Assembly (NCBI RefSeq): GCF_001997295.1
Contig: NZ_CP019605.1
Coordinates: forward strand, 1,426,001 to 1,490,000
DNA length: 64,000 bases
Direction of reading: 5' to 3'
Source of the DNA: Tessaracoccus flavus
Lineage (GTDB): Bacteria; Actinomycetota; Actinomycetes; Propionibacteriales; Propionibacteriaceae
Part shown: positions 16,880 to 26,378 of the stretch, one piece after another
Numbering within the stretch: position 1 is the first letter of the stretch
Layout of the letters: each line of letters opens with the position of its first letter
The notes under the pieces: generated by a model
What the model was told of the DNA's origin: nothing
Database searches by the model: none
Seen by the model: only the letters and a program-made list of their open reading frames with translations
Translations under genes and position numbers: made by a program

Positions 16880-16914
16880 GCCGCTCGTCCCTCACGGCCG
16901 CTACTCAGGGAGAC
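16880..16914 (-). repeat. Interspersed palindromic repeat, partial copy
   Basis: GCCGCTCGTCCCTCACGGCC then GCTACTCAGGGAGAC repeats the distal two thirds of the copy at 16815-16869; the TTCGATAC end is missing. Confidence 0.8.
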
Positions 16915-16921
16915 CAAGCAC

Positions 16922-16967
16922 GTCTCCCCGAGTAGGGAGCGAGGAACGAGCGACCGTATCGAGGGGC
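16922..16967 (+). repeat. Interspersed palindromic repeat, full 46-base copy
   Basis: Identical to 16380-16425. It ends 1 base before the stop codon of the convergent cyclophilin gene. Confidence 0.88.
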
Positions 16968-16968
16968 C

Positions 16969-17628
16969 TCAGCCGAGGGTGACGCTGGTGATTCGCGCCT
17001 CAGCGTTCGGGGAGACGCCGTCGGTGCCGTCGACGCCCTGGGCGGCGATGCCCCCCACCACATCGATGCCTGCCTGGTCCATGGTGCCGAACACCGTGTA
17101 CTCGGGTGGCAGATCAGTGTCGGCCCAGACCAGGAAGAACTGCGAGCCACCAGTGTTCGGGGGCTGGCGCTTGGCCATCGCGACGGTACCCGCGGGGTAC
17201 GTGAGGTCGCTCGAGACCTCGTCGCGGATCGTGTAGCCGGGCCCGCCCGTCCCGGTGGCGGTGGGGTCGCCGCACTGGAGGACGAAGATGCCCATGTCCG
17301 TGAGGCGGTGGCAATCGGTGTCGTCGAAGTAACCCTGCTCGGCCAGTGACACGAAGGAGTTCACCGTGCAGGGTGCCTTGGCCCGGTCCATCTGGATGTT
17401 GATGTCACCGGCCGTCAGCTGCAGCGTGACCGCCACCTCCCCCGTCGCGGGCACGTTGTCGGTCGGCGGCGGATCGACGGGACGTGCGGGGGCCCCATCC
17501 TCCGGGTACTCGCAGGTGACCGTGTCGCCCACGGCCACCGGGTCACGGTTGGACTGGTTGGCGTCCCCGCACGCGGTCAGCGTCAGTGCGCTCGCCAGGG
17601 TCGCCAGGATGATCGGTCGAATCTGCAC
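16969..17628 (-). CDS. Cyclophilin-type peptidyl-prolyl isomerase lipoprotein
   Basis: A 219-residue exported PPIase. The N-terminal signal ends in a lipobox (ALTLTACGD), a low-complexity Pro-rich linker follows, and the cyclophilin domain starts at about residue 65: NSFVSLAEQGYFDDTDCHRL, GGPGYTIRDEV, GTVAMAKR, NTGGSQFFLVWAD, YTVFGTM. The family catalyses cis-trans isomerisation of prolyl bonds; here it would act outside the membrane. The GTG at 17628 is chosen because it puts the signal peptide at the N terminus. Divergent from the adenosyltransferase gene 27 bases away. Confidence 0.92.
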   Translation of the reverse strand: MQIRPIILATLASALTLTACGDANQSNRDPVAVGDTVTCEYPEDGAPARPVDPPPTDNVPATGEVAVTLQLTAGDINIQMDRAKAPCTVNSFVSLAEQGYFDDTDCHRLTDMGIFVLQCGDPTATGTGGPGYTIRDEVSSDLTYPAGTVAMAKRQPPNTGGSQFFLVWADTDLPPEYTVFGTMDQAGIDVVGGIAAQGVDGTDGVSPNAEARITSVTLG

Positions 17629-17655
17629 CCGCCAACCTTGGCATAGATTGGACCC

Positions 17656-18249
17656 ATGGTCACGCTCTCCAAGATTTATACCCGCACCGGCGATGCCGGG
17701 CAGACCCGCCTCTCGGACAACTCCGAGGTGCCCAAGACCGACCTGCGGGTCGAGGCCTACGGGCACGTCGACGAGACGAACTCCACCATAGGTCTGGCCG
17801 TCGCCCACGGAGGTCTCCCGGACCGCGTGGTCGAGATGCTCGCGCTCATCCGCAACGAGTTGTTCGACGTCGGCGCTGACCTGTCCACGCCCTATGACCC
17901 GTCCCCCCAGTGGGCGCCGTTGCGCATCGAGCAGCCCTCGATCGACAGGCTGGAGGCCTACTGCGACGAGTTGCAGGAGGATCTCACCGTGCTGCGGAGC
18001 TTCATCCTGCCCGGCGGCAACGTCGGCGGTGCCCAGCTGCACGTCGCCCGCACGATCGCGCGCAGAGCGGAGCGCGCCGCGTGGCGCTGCGCCGAGGTCT
18101 TCGGTCTCGACGGCGAAGGCAGCGTCAACCCGCTGGCCATCACCTACCTCAACCGGCTGTCCGACCTGCTGTTCATCATGGCCCGCGCCGCGAACGGAAC
18201 CGAGCACGAGGTGCTGTGGGTCCCCGGGACGGACCGGGAGAAGCCCTAG
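17656..18249 (+). CDS. Cob(I)alamin adenosyltransferase, PduO type
   Basis: Transfers the adenosyl group of ATP to cob(I)alamin to make coenzyme B12, which methylmalonyl-CoA mutase needs; this fits the epimerase gene at 10.3 kb. 197 residues: the N-terminal ATP motif is YTRTGDAGQTRL, followed by YGHVDETNS, RNELFDVGADLSTP, ILPGGNVGGAQLHVARTIARR and RAERAAWRC with the conserved Arg residues, then NRLSDLLFIMAR. Converges with the DUF2550 gene, 6 bases apart. Confidence 0.94.
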   Translation: MVTLSKIYTRTGDAGQTRLSDNSEVPKTDLRVEAYGHVDETNSTIGLAVAHGGLPDRVVEMLALIRNELFDVGADLSTPYDPSPQWAPLRIEQPSIDRLEAYCDELQEDLTVLRSFILPGGNVGGAQLHVARTIARRAERAAWRCAEVFGLDGEGSVNPLAITYLNRLSDLLFIMARAANGTEHEVLWVPGTDREKP

Positions 18250-18255
18250 GAGCCG

Positions 18256-18717
18256 TCAGCCGGGCGTGTCGGCGCTGGTGGGCAGATAGTGACTGCCCGG
18301 CGGTGCCGACTCAAGCCAGCTCATGAGCCCCATGACCGACTCCGGTGCCATCGCCAGCGAATGCACCCTGCGGGTGAGCCGGTCGCGGACCGTGACGATC
18401 ATTGACGCCTCGAACAGCGCAACGGCCTCGATGCCCTCGGGGTGACGTTGATGGATGAACCCCGTGCTGGCCCTCTGAAACGTCACCTTGGGCTTCAGGC
18501 TGAACGAGAAGGCCCGGAACCATTCGAGATCCTCGCCCCGGTAGCGGGCCATGCCCAGCACCCAACCGACCCCGGGTGCGTCATCCCTGACCCGGTACGC
18601 ACAATCAAAAAGGCCGCCCTGGCCGGTGAGCCAGCGGCGGCGGATGTAGAGCAGCACGAAGGGGAGCAGGACGACGGCCACAACCGCAACCGTGGTGACG
18701 GCGATCTGCCATGGCAT
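18256..18717 (-). CDS. DUF2550 family protein
   Basis: A 153-residue protein with an N-terminal transmembrane helix (TTVAVVAVVLLPFVLLYIRRRW) and a soluble domain with GGLFDCAYRV and WFRAFSFSLKPKVTFQR, typical of the actinobacterial DUF2550 family. It is located just after atpC in the same direction, the usual position in mycobacteria and relatives. A strong hairpin lies between it and atpC, so it may be partly uncoupled from the ATP synthase operon. Function unknown. Confidence 0.88.
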   Translation of the reverse strand: MPWQIAVTTVAVVAVVLLPFVLLYIRRRWLTGQGGLFDCAYRVRDDAPGVGWVLGMARYRGEDLEWFRAFSFSLKPKVTFQRASTGFIHQRHPEGIEAVALFEASMIVTVRDRLTRRVHSLAMAPESVMGLMSWLESAPPGSHYLPTSADTPG

Positions 18718-18741
18718 GGCTGCTCCCTTCCGCTATATGCA

Positions 18742-18775
18742 CTCAGGGCAGCTTCCCGGAGGAAGCCGCCCTGAG
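18742..18775 (-). terminator. Hairpin after atpC
   Basis: CTCAGGGC (18742-18749) pairs with GCCCTGAG (18768-18775), and the inner GCTTCC/GGAAGC adds six pairs after one A-C mismatch. The stem is strong but lacks a following T-run on the minus strand, so it is a U-less actinobacterial terminator or a processing/attenuation site for the ATP synthase transcript. Confidence 0.65.
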
Positions 18776-18788
18776 CGGTGGTGGTCTG

Positions 18789-19196
18789 TCAGCTCGTAGC
18801 CCGTTCGCCCGCGCGAATCTGTGCCTTGAGCATCTTGAGACGGTGGATCTCCGCGTCGTCCGCCTGACCCTGCTGGGCCTTGAGTTCGATCGGGGCGAGT
18901 TCCTTCCGGGCGTCCTCGAGGCTGATCTCCTTGCCCAGCTCAGCGGTCTGGCTGAGCACAGAGACGTGGCCGTTGGCCACGGAGATGAAGCCTCCGTCGA
19001 CCGCGAGGGACTCGCTGCGACCGTCCGCGGTCACGATCTCGACCAGGCACGGCACGAGGACCGCGAGGAGCGGCTCGTGGCCGGGCAGGATGCCGATGTC
19101 GCCCTCGACGGTCCGGGCGACGACGTTGACCGCCTCGCCGGACCAGACGACGCGCTCGGCCGAGACGACCTCGACCTCAAGCGGGGGGCGCTCCAT
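18789..19196 (-). CDS. atpC: F1F0 ATP synthase subunit epsilon
   Basis: Central-stalk subunit of F1 that couples and inhibits rotation. 135 residues: beta-sandwich opening (PPLEVEVVSAERVVWSGEA), GDIGILPGHEPLLAVL, which is the epsilon signature, and a C-terminal helical pair. Last gene of the operon; starts 4 bases after atpD. Confidence 0.95.
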   Translation of the reverse strand: MERPPLEVEVVSAERVVWSGEAVNVVARTVEGDIGILPGHEPLLAVLVPCLVEIVTADGRSESLAVDGGFISVANGHVSVLSQTAELGKEISLEDARKELAPIELKAQQGQADDAEIHRLKMLKAQIRAGERATS

Positions 19197-19200
19197 CGGC

Positions 19201-20655
<1,455 letters not shown>

Positions 20656-20660
20656 TTACC

Positions 20661-21572
20661 TCATTCGTTTCCGGCTGTTTCGGCGAGCGCCGAGGCGCCA
20701 CCGACGATTTCAGTGATTTCTTGGGTGATCTCGGCCTGGCGGGCCTGGTTCGCCTCGCGCGTGAGCTGCTCGATGAGCGCCTGCGCGTTGTCGGTGGCCG
20801 ACTTCATCGCCCGCTGGCGGCTGGCGAGCTCCGACGCCGCCGCCTGCAGAAGGGCGGTGTAGATGCGGTTGGTGACGAACATCGGCAGCAGCGCATCGAG
20901 CACCTCCTGCGCGTTCGGCTCGAAGTCGTAGAAGGGGTTGAGCTCCGAGTCGGGCTCTTCGCCGACGGGGGCGTCCTCCACGACCAACGGCAGCAGTCGG
21001 CGGGCGGTGGCAGTCTGCGTCAGCATCGAGACGAAGCGCGTGCTGACGATGTGCAGCTGCTCGACGCCGCCCTCCTCCACTGGAGCCAGGAACTTCTCCA
21101 ACAGGACGTCGGCGATCTCCTTGGCGTTGGCCGCCGTGGGCCGGTCCGAGAATCCGGTCCAGCTCTCCTCGATCGGTCGCTGGCGGAAATCGAAGTACGC
21201 CACGCCCTTCTGACCGGCGATGTACTGGACGACCTCCTGGCCCTCACCGACGAGCTTGGCGTGCAACTGCTCGGCCGCCTTGATGACGTTGGACGAGTAG
21301 GCGCCCGCCAGGCCGCGGTCCGACGTGATGATGAGCATCGCCGAGCGGCGGGGTTCCTCAACGTCGCGCAGCAGCGGGTGCTCGAGGTCGTTGACGTCGG
21401 CCAGGGCCGAGACGGCCTTGGTCAACTCGCGGGTGTAGGGGTCGGCGGCGCGCGCGGCCTGCTGGGCCTTGATGATGCGCGACGCCGCGATGAGCTCCAT
21501 GGCGCGAGTGATCTTCTTGGTCGTCGAAACTGACCTTCGACGCTCGCGAAGCTCGCGCAGACTGCTAGCCAT
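20661..21572 (-). CDS. atpG: F1F0 ATP synthase subunit gamma
   Basis: Rotor shaft of F1. 303 residues with the N-terminal helix LRELRERRRSVSTTKKITRAMELIAASRI and the C-terminal signature region SATDNAQALIEQLTREANQARQAEITQEI; both are the classic ends of gamma and form the coiled coil inside alpha3beta3. A central acidic insert (DAPVGEEPDSELNPFYDFEP) is common in actinobacteria. Five bases separate it from atpA. Confidence 0.96.
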   Translation of the reverse strand: MASSLRELRERRRSVSTTKKITRAMELIAASRIIKAQQAARAADPYTRELTKAVSALADVNDLEHPLLRDVEEPRRSAMLIITSDRGLAGAYSSNVIKAAEQLHAKLVGEGQEVVQYIAGQKGVAYFDFRQRPIEESWTGFSDRPTAANAKEIADVLLEKFLAPVEEGGVEQLHIVSTRFVSMLTQTATARRLLPLVVEDAPVGEEPDSELNPFYDFEPNAQEVLDALLPMFVTNRIYTALLQAAASELASRQRAMKSATDNAQALIEQLTREANQARQAEITQEITEIVGGASALAETAGNE

Positions 21573-21577
21573 CCGTC

Positions 21578-23215
21578 TTAACCCCGCTTCTGGCGGACGA
21601 TCGTCTCCTGGCCGATTTCCTCGTCCTCAAGCGGCTTGTACTCCTCGTGACCCACGAGGAGCTTGCCCTCGGACGTGCGGAACACCTTCTTGAAATCGGT
21701 GAGCGCCGCCACGACGGACTCCTTGCGCTCGTCCCCGAACTGGAAGTCGCCGGCGATGGCCTGGAGCACGTCGCTGTTGTGCCGGAGGTGGTCGAGGAAC
21801 TCCTGCTCGAATCGCAGCACGTCGTCGACGGGCACGTCGTCGAAGTGGCCTTCGATGCCGGACCACACGCTGACCACCTGGTCCTCGACCGGGTACGGAG
21901 CGTACTGGCCCTGGCGGAGCAGCTCGGTGAGGCGGGCACCCCGGTCGAGCTGGCGCCGGGTGGCGGCGTCGAGATCCGAGGCGAACATGGCGAACGCCTG
22001 CATGTCGCGGTACTGGGCCAGGCTAATCTTCAGCGAGCCGGACACCTGCTTCATGGCCTTGACCTGCGCAGCACCACCGACGCGGGAGACCGACACACCG
22101 ACGTCAACAGCGGGGCGCTGGTTGGCGTTGAAGAGGTCGGACTGGAGGAAGATCTGGCCGTCGGTGATCGAGATCACGTTGGTCGGGATGTAGGCCGAGA
22201 CGTCGTTGGCCTTCGTTTCGATGATCGGCAGACCGGTCATCGAGCCTCCGCCCAGCTCGTCCGAGAGCTTCGCGCAGCGCTCGAGCAGACGGGAGTGGAG
22301 GTAGAACACGTCACCCGGGTAGGCCTCGCGGCCCGGCGGGCGACGCAGCAGCAGCGACATGGCCCGGTAGGCCTCGGCCTGCTTGGTGAGGTCGTCGAAC
22401 ACGATGAGGACGTGATTCCCCTGGTACATCCAGTGCTGGCCGATGGCAGAGCCTGCGTACGGGGCGATGTACTTGAAGCCTGCGGGGTCGGAGGCGGGCG
22501 CGTGCACGATGGTCGTGTACTCCAGCGCCCCGGCATTCTCCAGCACTCCGCGCACCTCGGCGATCGTGGAGCCCTTCTGCCCGACGGCAACGTAGATGCA
22601 GCGGACCTGCTTCTTGGGATCGCCCGACTCCCAGTTGGCCTTCTGGTTGATGATCGCGTCGATCGCGATGGCGGTCTTGCCCGTCTTGCGGTCACCGATG
22701 ATCAGCTGACGCTGGCCGCGGCCGATCGGGATCATCGCGTCGATGGCCTTGAGTCCGGTCTGAAGGGGCTCGCGCACCTCCTGACGGTCCATGACGCCGG
22801 CGGCCTGGAGCTCGAGGGCGCGACGGCCGTCCAGATCCGTGATCTCGCCCAGACCGTCGATGGGGTTACCCATCGCGTCGACGACGCGGCCCAGGTAGCC
22901 ATCACCGACGGGGACGGACAGGACGTCTCCGGTCCCGTGGACGACGGATCCCTCGTCGATGCCCTCGGAGTCACCGAGCACCACGACGCCGATCTCGCGC
23001 TCGTCCAGGTTCAGGGCGATGCCCAGTGTCCCGTTCTCGAAGCGCAACAGCTCGTTCGCCATCGCGGAGGGCAGTCCTTCGACGCGGGCAATGCCGTCGC
23101 CCGAGGTCACGACAGTGCCGACCTCAGTCTTCGTCGCAGCCTCCGGCTGGTAGGACTGGACGAAGTCGTCCAGTGCTGACCGGATCTCTTCCGGACTGAT
23201 GGTGAGTTCAGCCAT
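21578..23215 (-). CDS. atpA: F1F0 ATP synthase subunit alpha
   Basis: Non-catalytic nucleotide-binding subunit of F1. 545 residues: P-loop [15 protein letters not shown] (about 173-187), [33 protein letters not shown] and the signature [14 protein letters not shown]. The C-terminal extension ([19 protein letters not shown] ...) beyond residue 500 is longer than in E. coli, as in other actinobacteria. 18 bases after atpH. Confidence 0.98.
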   Translation of the reverse strand: MAELTISPEEIRSALDDFVQSYQPEAATKTEVGTVVTSGDGIARVEGLPSAMANELLRFENGTLGIALNLDEREIGVVVLGDSEGIDEGSVVHGTGDVLSVPVGDGYLGRVVDAMGNPIDGLGEITDLDGRRALELQAAGVMDRQEVREPLQTGLKAIDAMIPIGRGQRQLIIGDRKTGKTAIAIDAIINQKANWESGDPKKQVRCIYVAVGQKGSTIAEVRGVLENAGALEYTTIVHAPASDPAGFKYIAPYAGSAIGQHWMYQGNHVLIVFDDLTKQAEAYRAMSLLLRRPPGREAYPGDVFYLHSRLLERCAKLSDELGGGSMTGLPIIETKANDVSAYIPTNVISITDGQIFLQSDLFNANQRPAVDVGVSVSRVGGAAQVKAMKQVSGSLKISLAQYRDMQAFAMFASDLDAATRRQLDRGARLTELLRQGQYAPYPVEDQVVSVWSGIEGHFDDVPVDDVLRFEQEFLDHLRHNSDVLQAIAGDFQFGDERKESVVAALTDFKKVFRTSEGKLLVGHEEYKPLEDEEIGQETIVRQKRG

Positions 23216-23233
23216 TGCGTTCTCTTTCCTAAA

Positions 23234-24028
23234 TCACAAGTTGATGAGTTGCCGGCGGGCCTGTTCGAGGCGCCCCGCAACGGTTGATTCGATGACGTCG
23301 TCGCCGATGGCCACGCTCAGGCCGCCGATCACAGCGGGGTCGACCTCGATCTGGATGCTGATCGGTGTCCCGGTCTGGGCCTCCAGGGCGGCCTTGAGAC
23401 GGTCGATCCGCGCCTGGTCGAGGGGCCGGGCGACGGTGACTCGCGCGATCTTCGTGCCCAACAGGCCGGCGGCCATCTCGAGGTACGACTGCAGCGTCAC
23501 GGTGAAGTTCCGCCGCCGCGCCTTCACCGCCCGCGAGGCGAGCGTGCGAGTGGCGGGGAGCGCCTGCCCGGCGATCAGCCGGTCGATCAACTCCTGCTTC
23601 GCCGCCACCGGGTAGCTCCGGTCGCGGAGCGCGGCGTTGAGCTCGTGGGACGACGAGACCGCAGCGGCCAGCGAGTTCAACTGCGCCACGACGTCGGCGA
23701 GGTTGCCGTTGTCGACCGCGGTCTTCAGCGCCAACCGCACGGCCTGCCGTTCAAGGGCCGACGCCATGCGCTGACCAGTGCCCCAGGGAGCCTTGACCAC
23801 CTCGCCGATGACGGCGACGCTCTCGGCACCGAGCTTCCCCCCGAACAGCCGACGGGCGAGCCCTGCGCGCTGATCGTCGGAGGCAGACGGGTCGGAGAGG
23901 GAACGACGCAGCGAGGGCTGGGCGTCGAGCACGTCGACGACGGCGAAGAGCTCGGCCGCCGAAGCGCCCGCCCCGAGTCCGTCCACGGCGCGATCCAACT
24001 CAGCGATTGCCGCGTCGCGGGCCGTCAT
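23234..24028 (-). CDS. atpH: F1F0 ATP synthase subunit delta
   Basis: Peripheral-stalk cap joining F1 to subunit b (OSCP-like). 264 residues; longer than E. coli delta because of an N-terminal helical extension. The C-terminal part shows the family block PISIQIEVDPAVIGGLSVAIGDDVIESTV. It is not fused to a b domain, unlike the mycobacterial b-delta protein. The ATG overlaps the atpF stop by 4 bases. Confidence 0.93.
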   Translation of the reverse strand: MTARDAAIAELDRAVDGLGAGASAAELFAVVDVLDAQPSLRRSLSDPSASDDQRAGLARRLFGGKLGAESVAVIGEVVKAPWGTGQRMASALERQAVRLALKTAVDNGNLADVVAQLNSLAAAVSSSHELNAALRDRSYPVAAKQELIDRLIAGQALPATRTLASRAVKARRRNFTVTLQSYLEMAAGLLGTKIARVTVARPLDQARIDRLKAALEAQTGTPISIQIEVDPAVIGGLSVAIGDDVIESTVAGRLEQARRQLINL

Positions 24029-24567
24029 CGGGGCTGACCTGCCGACTCGAGCTCAGCCAGGAACCGATCGATCGTGCGCATCGCGCGCTCGTCGTCGGAG
24101 AGCGACTCACCGACGATCTTGCCCGCAAGCTGGGTGGCCATGCCGCCCACCTCGCCGCGCAACTCGCTGACGAGCTGCGCACGCTCCGCCTCCAGCTGGA
24201 CGCGGCCGGACTCGAGGATCCGCTGGGATTCCTTCGAGGCCTTCTCCCGCGCCTCGGCGACAATCATCGCCGACTGGTTCTTCGCATCCTCGCGGATGCG
24301 TGCGGCCTCTTCGCGGGCGGCGTTGAGCTGATCGTTGTACTCCGCGAGCGCAGCCTCCGCCCTGGCCTCGGCCTCGGCGGCGCGCTGCATCCCGCCTTCG
24401 ATCCTGTTCGCCCGCTCGGCGTACATCGTCTCGAAGGCCGGGACCACGAACTTACGCATGATCACGTAGATGAGGAGCATCAGCAGGATGCCTGCAATGA
24501 CCTCAGACCAGTAGTGGGGCGCAAGAGGCCCGAGGGTCTCCTGCAGCACCCCAACAGTGGGGACCAT
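24025..24567 (-). CDS. atpF: F1F0 ATP synthase subunit b
   Basis: Peripheral stalk. 180 residues: one N-terminal membrane helix (SEVIAGILLMLLIYVIMRKFVVP, about 21-43) and a long Ala/Glu/Arg-rich helix that dimerises (ANRIEGGMQRAAEAEARAEAAL ...). It stands 8 bases after atpE and overlaps atpH. Confidence 0.95.
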   Translation of the reverse strand: MVPTVGVLQETLGPLAPHYWSEVIAGILLMLLIYVIMRKFVVPAFETMYAERANRIEGGMQRAAEAEARAEAALAEYNDQLNAAREEAARIREDAKNQSAMIVAEAREKASKESQRILESGRVQLEAERAQLVSELRGEVGGMATQLAGKIVGESLSDDERAMRTIDRFLAELESAGQPR

Positions 24568-24575
24568 GAGCTACC

Positions 24576-24794
24576 TCAGAGGACGAAGGCGAGCGCGATG
24601 GCGATGATGGCGAGGGCCTCAACGACGGCGAAGCCGATGAAGGCGGTGCTCATCATGGCGCCACGAGCCTCAGGCTGACGGGCGGTGCCGTTGATGACCG
24701 ACGCGAAGATCCAGGCAACGCCGAGGGCGGGGGCGATCGTGGCGATCGCGTACCCGATCATGTTGAGGTTGCCGGTGATTTCGAGGAGGGACAT
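24576..24794 (-). CDS. atpE: F1F0 ATP synthase subunit c
   Basis: Proteolipid that forms the rotor ring. 72 residues, two membrane helices joined by the polar loop NGTARQPEARG. The ion-binding carboxylate is Glu about 59 in IGFAVVEALAII. No obvious sodium-site residues surround it, so proton coupling is the default reading. A clear Shine-Dalgarno (GAAAGGAAA) precedes the ATG, suiting the high copy number of c. Confidence 0.97.
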   Translation of the reverse strand: MSLLEITGNLNMIGYAIATIAPALGVAWIFASVINGTARQPEARGAMMSTAFIGFAVVEALAIIAIALAFVL

Positions 24795-24852
24795 TGTTTT
24801 CCTTTCGGATGGCTTCTAGAACTGGTCAGTCCGGGGTAGAAGTCTGGTCGGG

Positions 24853-25653
24853 TCAGTGCGCCTCGGCGATCGAGGTCGACACGTACTGGGCGGTGAGAAC
24901 GGTGAAGATGTAGGCCTGCAGGGCGCCGATGAACAGCTCCAGGCAGAGGATGATGAGGCTGAACGCCATCGAGACGCCGCCGGAAACGTTGTAGAAGAGG
25001 TTGTCCTGCTGCGTGAGCAGCCAGCCGCCGCCGACGACGAAGACCACGACCACCAGGTGTCCCGCGAACAGGTTCGCGAAGAGACGCAGCGCCAGCGTGA
25101 TGGGGCGGGTGATGAAGGTCGCCAGGAACTCCAGCGGCACGACCAGGGGCAACAGGTAGAAGGGCACGCCGTCCGGGACCAGCGACTTCTTGAGAAAGCC
25201 GCCGAAGCCCCACTTCTTGAAGCCGGCGCCGACATAGACCAACCAGGACAGGATGGCGAGCCCGTAGGCGTAGCCGACGTTGGAGAACGTCGGATACATG
25301 AAGAAGAAGAACTGCCCGAACCAGTTGTTGACCAGTAGGAAGGAGAACAGGCCGAGCAGGTAGGGCAGAAACTTGCGGAAGTCGCTGTGCAGGATGTCGC
25401 GCGCGATGCCGTTGCGGATGAACTCGTAAACGTACTCCGCGAGGAACTGGCCCTTGCCGGGCTTGATCTTGAGGTTGCGCGAGGCGACCCACCACAACGC
25501 GATGACGAGCAGTGCGCCGATGATGGCTTGGAGGAGGGGCTTGTTCACCCAGTCCGGCAGCACGCCGGGCCAGATGGAGTCCCACAGGAAGTCCTTGGTG
25601 CCCGGAGGCTCATAACCGCCGCCGGTCTCCATCGGAAGTAGCCCAAACCTCAC
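24853..25653 (-). CDS. atpB: F1F0 ATP synthase subunit a
   Basis: Stator half-channel subunit. 266 residues with about five to six helices and the conserved ALRLFANLFAGHLVV, whose Arg faces the c-ring carboxylate, plus QAYIFTVLTAQYV near the C terminus. The GTG at 25653 is chosen: it overlaps the TGA of the preceding AtpZ/AtpI-like gene as GTGA, and the product starts VRFGLLPMETGG. An internal ATG seven codons later is the alternative. Confidence 0.94.
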   Translation of the reverse strand: MRFGLLPMETGGGYEPPGTKDFLWDSIWPGVLPDWVNKPLLQAIIGALLVIALWWVASRNLKIKPGKGQFLAEYVYEFIRNGIARDILHSDFRKFLPYLLGLFSFLLVNNWFGQFFFFMYPTFSNVGYAYGLAILSWLVYVGAGFKKWGFGGFLKKSLVPDGVPFYLLPLVVPLEFLATFITRPITLALRLFANLFAGHLVVVVFVVGGGWLLTQQDNLFYNVSGGVSMAFSLIILCLELFIGALQAYIFTVLTAQYVSTSIAEAH

Positions 25654-25874
25654 GTACCGCTCCCGTATCGCTTGATGATCAGATAGATGCTGGTGACCAG
25701 CCCCAGGATGAGACCGACCGGCAGCAACCACGACGTTTTCAAGAAGTGATCGCCAGCCCAACCGAGGCCACCGTAGAGGATGATCCCGCTGAGCAGGTAA
25801 CTGAGCACCACCATTCCGTCTTCGGAACGGGACGTGCCAGATTCTTCTGACTCGTTACCCGGAGTACTGCCCAT
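25650..25874 (-). CDS. AtpZ/AtpI family small membrane protein
   Basis: A 74-residue protein. A hydrophilic acidic N terminus (MGSTPGNESEESGTSRSED) precedes two membrane helices (VLSYLLSGIILYGGLGWAG and LLPVGLILGLVTSIYLIIK). This fits the small AtpZ/AtpI-like proteins encoded before atpB, thought to help c-ring assembly or Mg uptake in other bacteria. ATG 25874 is preferred; an ATG at 25913 would add 13 residues without similarity. Neither has a clear ribosome binding site. Confidence 0.8.
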   Translation of the reverse strand: MGSTPGNESEESGTSRSEDGMVVLSYLLSGIILYGGLGWAGDHFLKTSWLLPVGLILGLVTSIYLIIKRYGSGT

Positions 25875-25919
25875 GTTGTGAGCGAGCCTAGCGGAAACCC
25901 AGCGCTGTTTCACATCCGT

Positions 25920-26378
25920 TCAGCTGACGTCCGCCGACGGGGGCCGGTACTCGGAGTCGTAGACGGGCACATGCTGCCGCGAGGCCACCAGCACCACGCC
26001 GGTGACCCATGCGATCACCGTGCCCGCCACGCTCAGCACGAGCCACCCGTCCCGCACGTGCGGGGCGACGGCGGGGTGGCTGAGCGCGAACCAGAGGCCG
26101 GCCGCGATCCCGACCACCCGCACGGCGTAGCTGACCATGACCAACCCGAGCCCCTGGTAGACCTCCAGTTCGGAAGCCACGACCTCGAGCGCCTGTCCGA
26201 TGGCGTAGAAGATGACCACAGCGGCGAAACCCAGGGCGGCCGTCACCGCAGCGCTGGGACCGCCGAGCGCGAGCGCCAGCCCGAGGATGGTGAGACCGAC
26301 GACGTGTCCGGCGACGAGCCCACCGACCATCATCTGCGTCGCCCGCCGGGTCGCGGGCGTCACGTTGGCCCTAGCCAC
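25920..26378 (-). CDS. AtpI-like four-helix membrane protein
   Basis: A 152-residue protein with four hydrophobic segments (about 15-38, 46-70, 78-100 and 112-134) and short basic loops. Its size, topology and place directly before the ATP synthase genes match the ATP synthase protein I family, but sequence similarity cannot be scored here. Its start overlaps the 3' end of the WecA-like gene by 8 bases. Role inferred only from position. Confidence 0.7.
   Translation of the reverse strand: MARANVTPATRRATQMMVGGLVAGHVVGLTILGLALALGGPSAAVTAALGFAAVVIFYAIGQALEVVASELEVYQGLGLVMVSYAVRVVGIAAGLWFALSHPAVAPHVRDGWLVLSVAGTVIAWVTGVVLVASRQHVPVYDSEYRPPSADVS

Noticed and set aside
17629..17655. Cobalamin riboswitch near the adenosyltransferase gene
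   Set aside because: Only 27 bases separate it from the divergent gene; no room for a B12 box structure.
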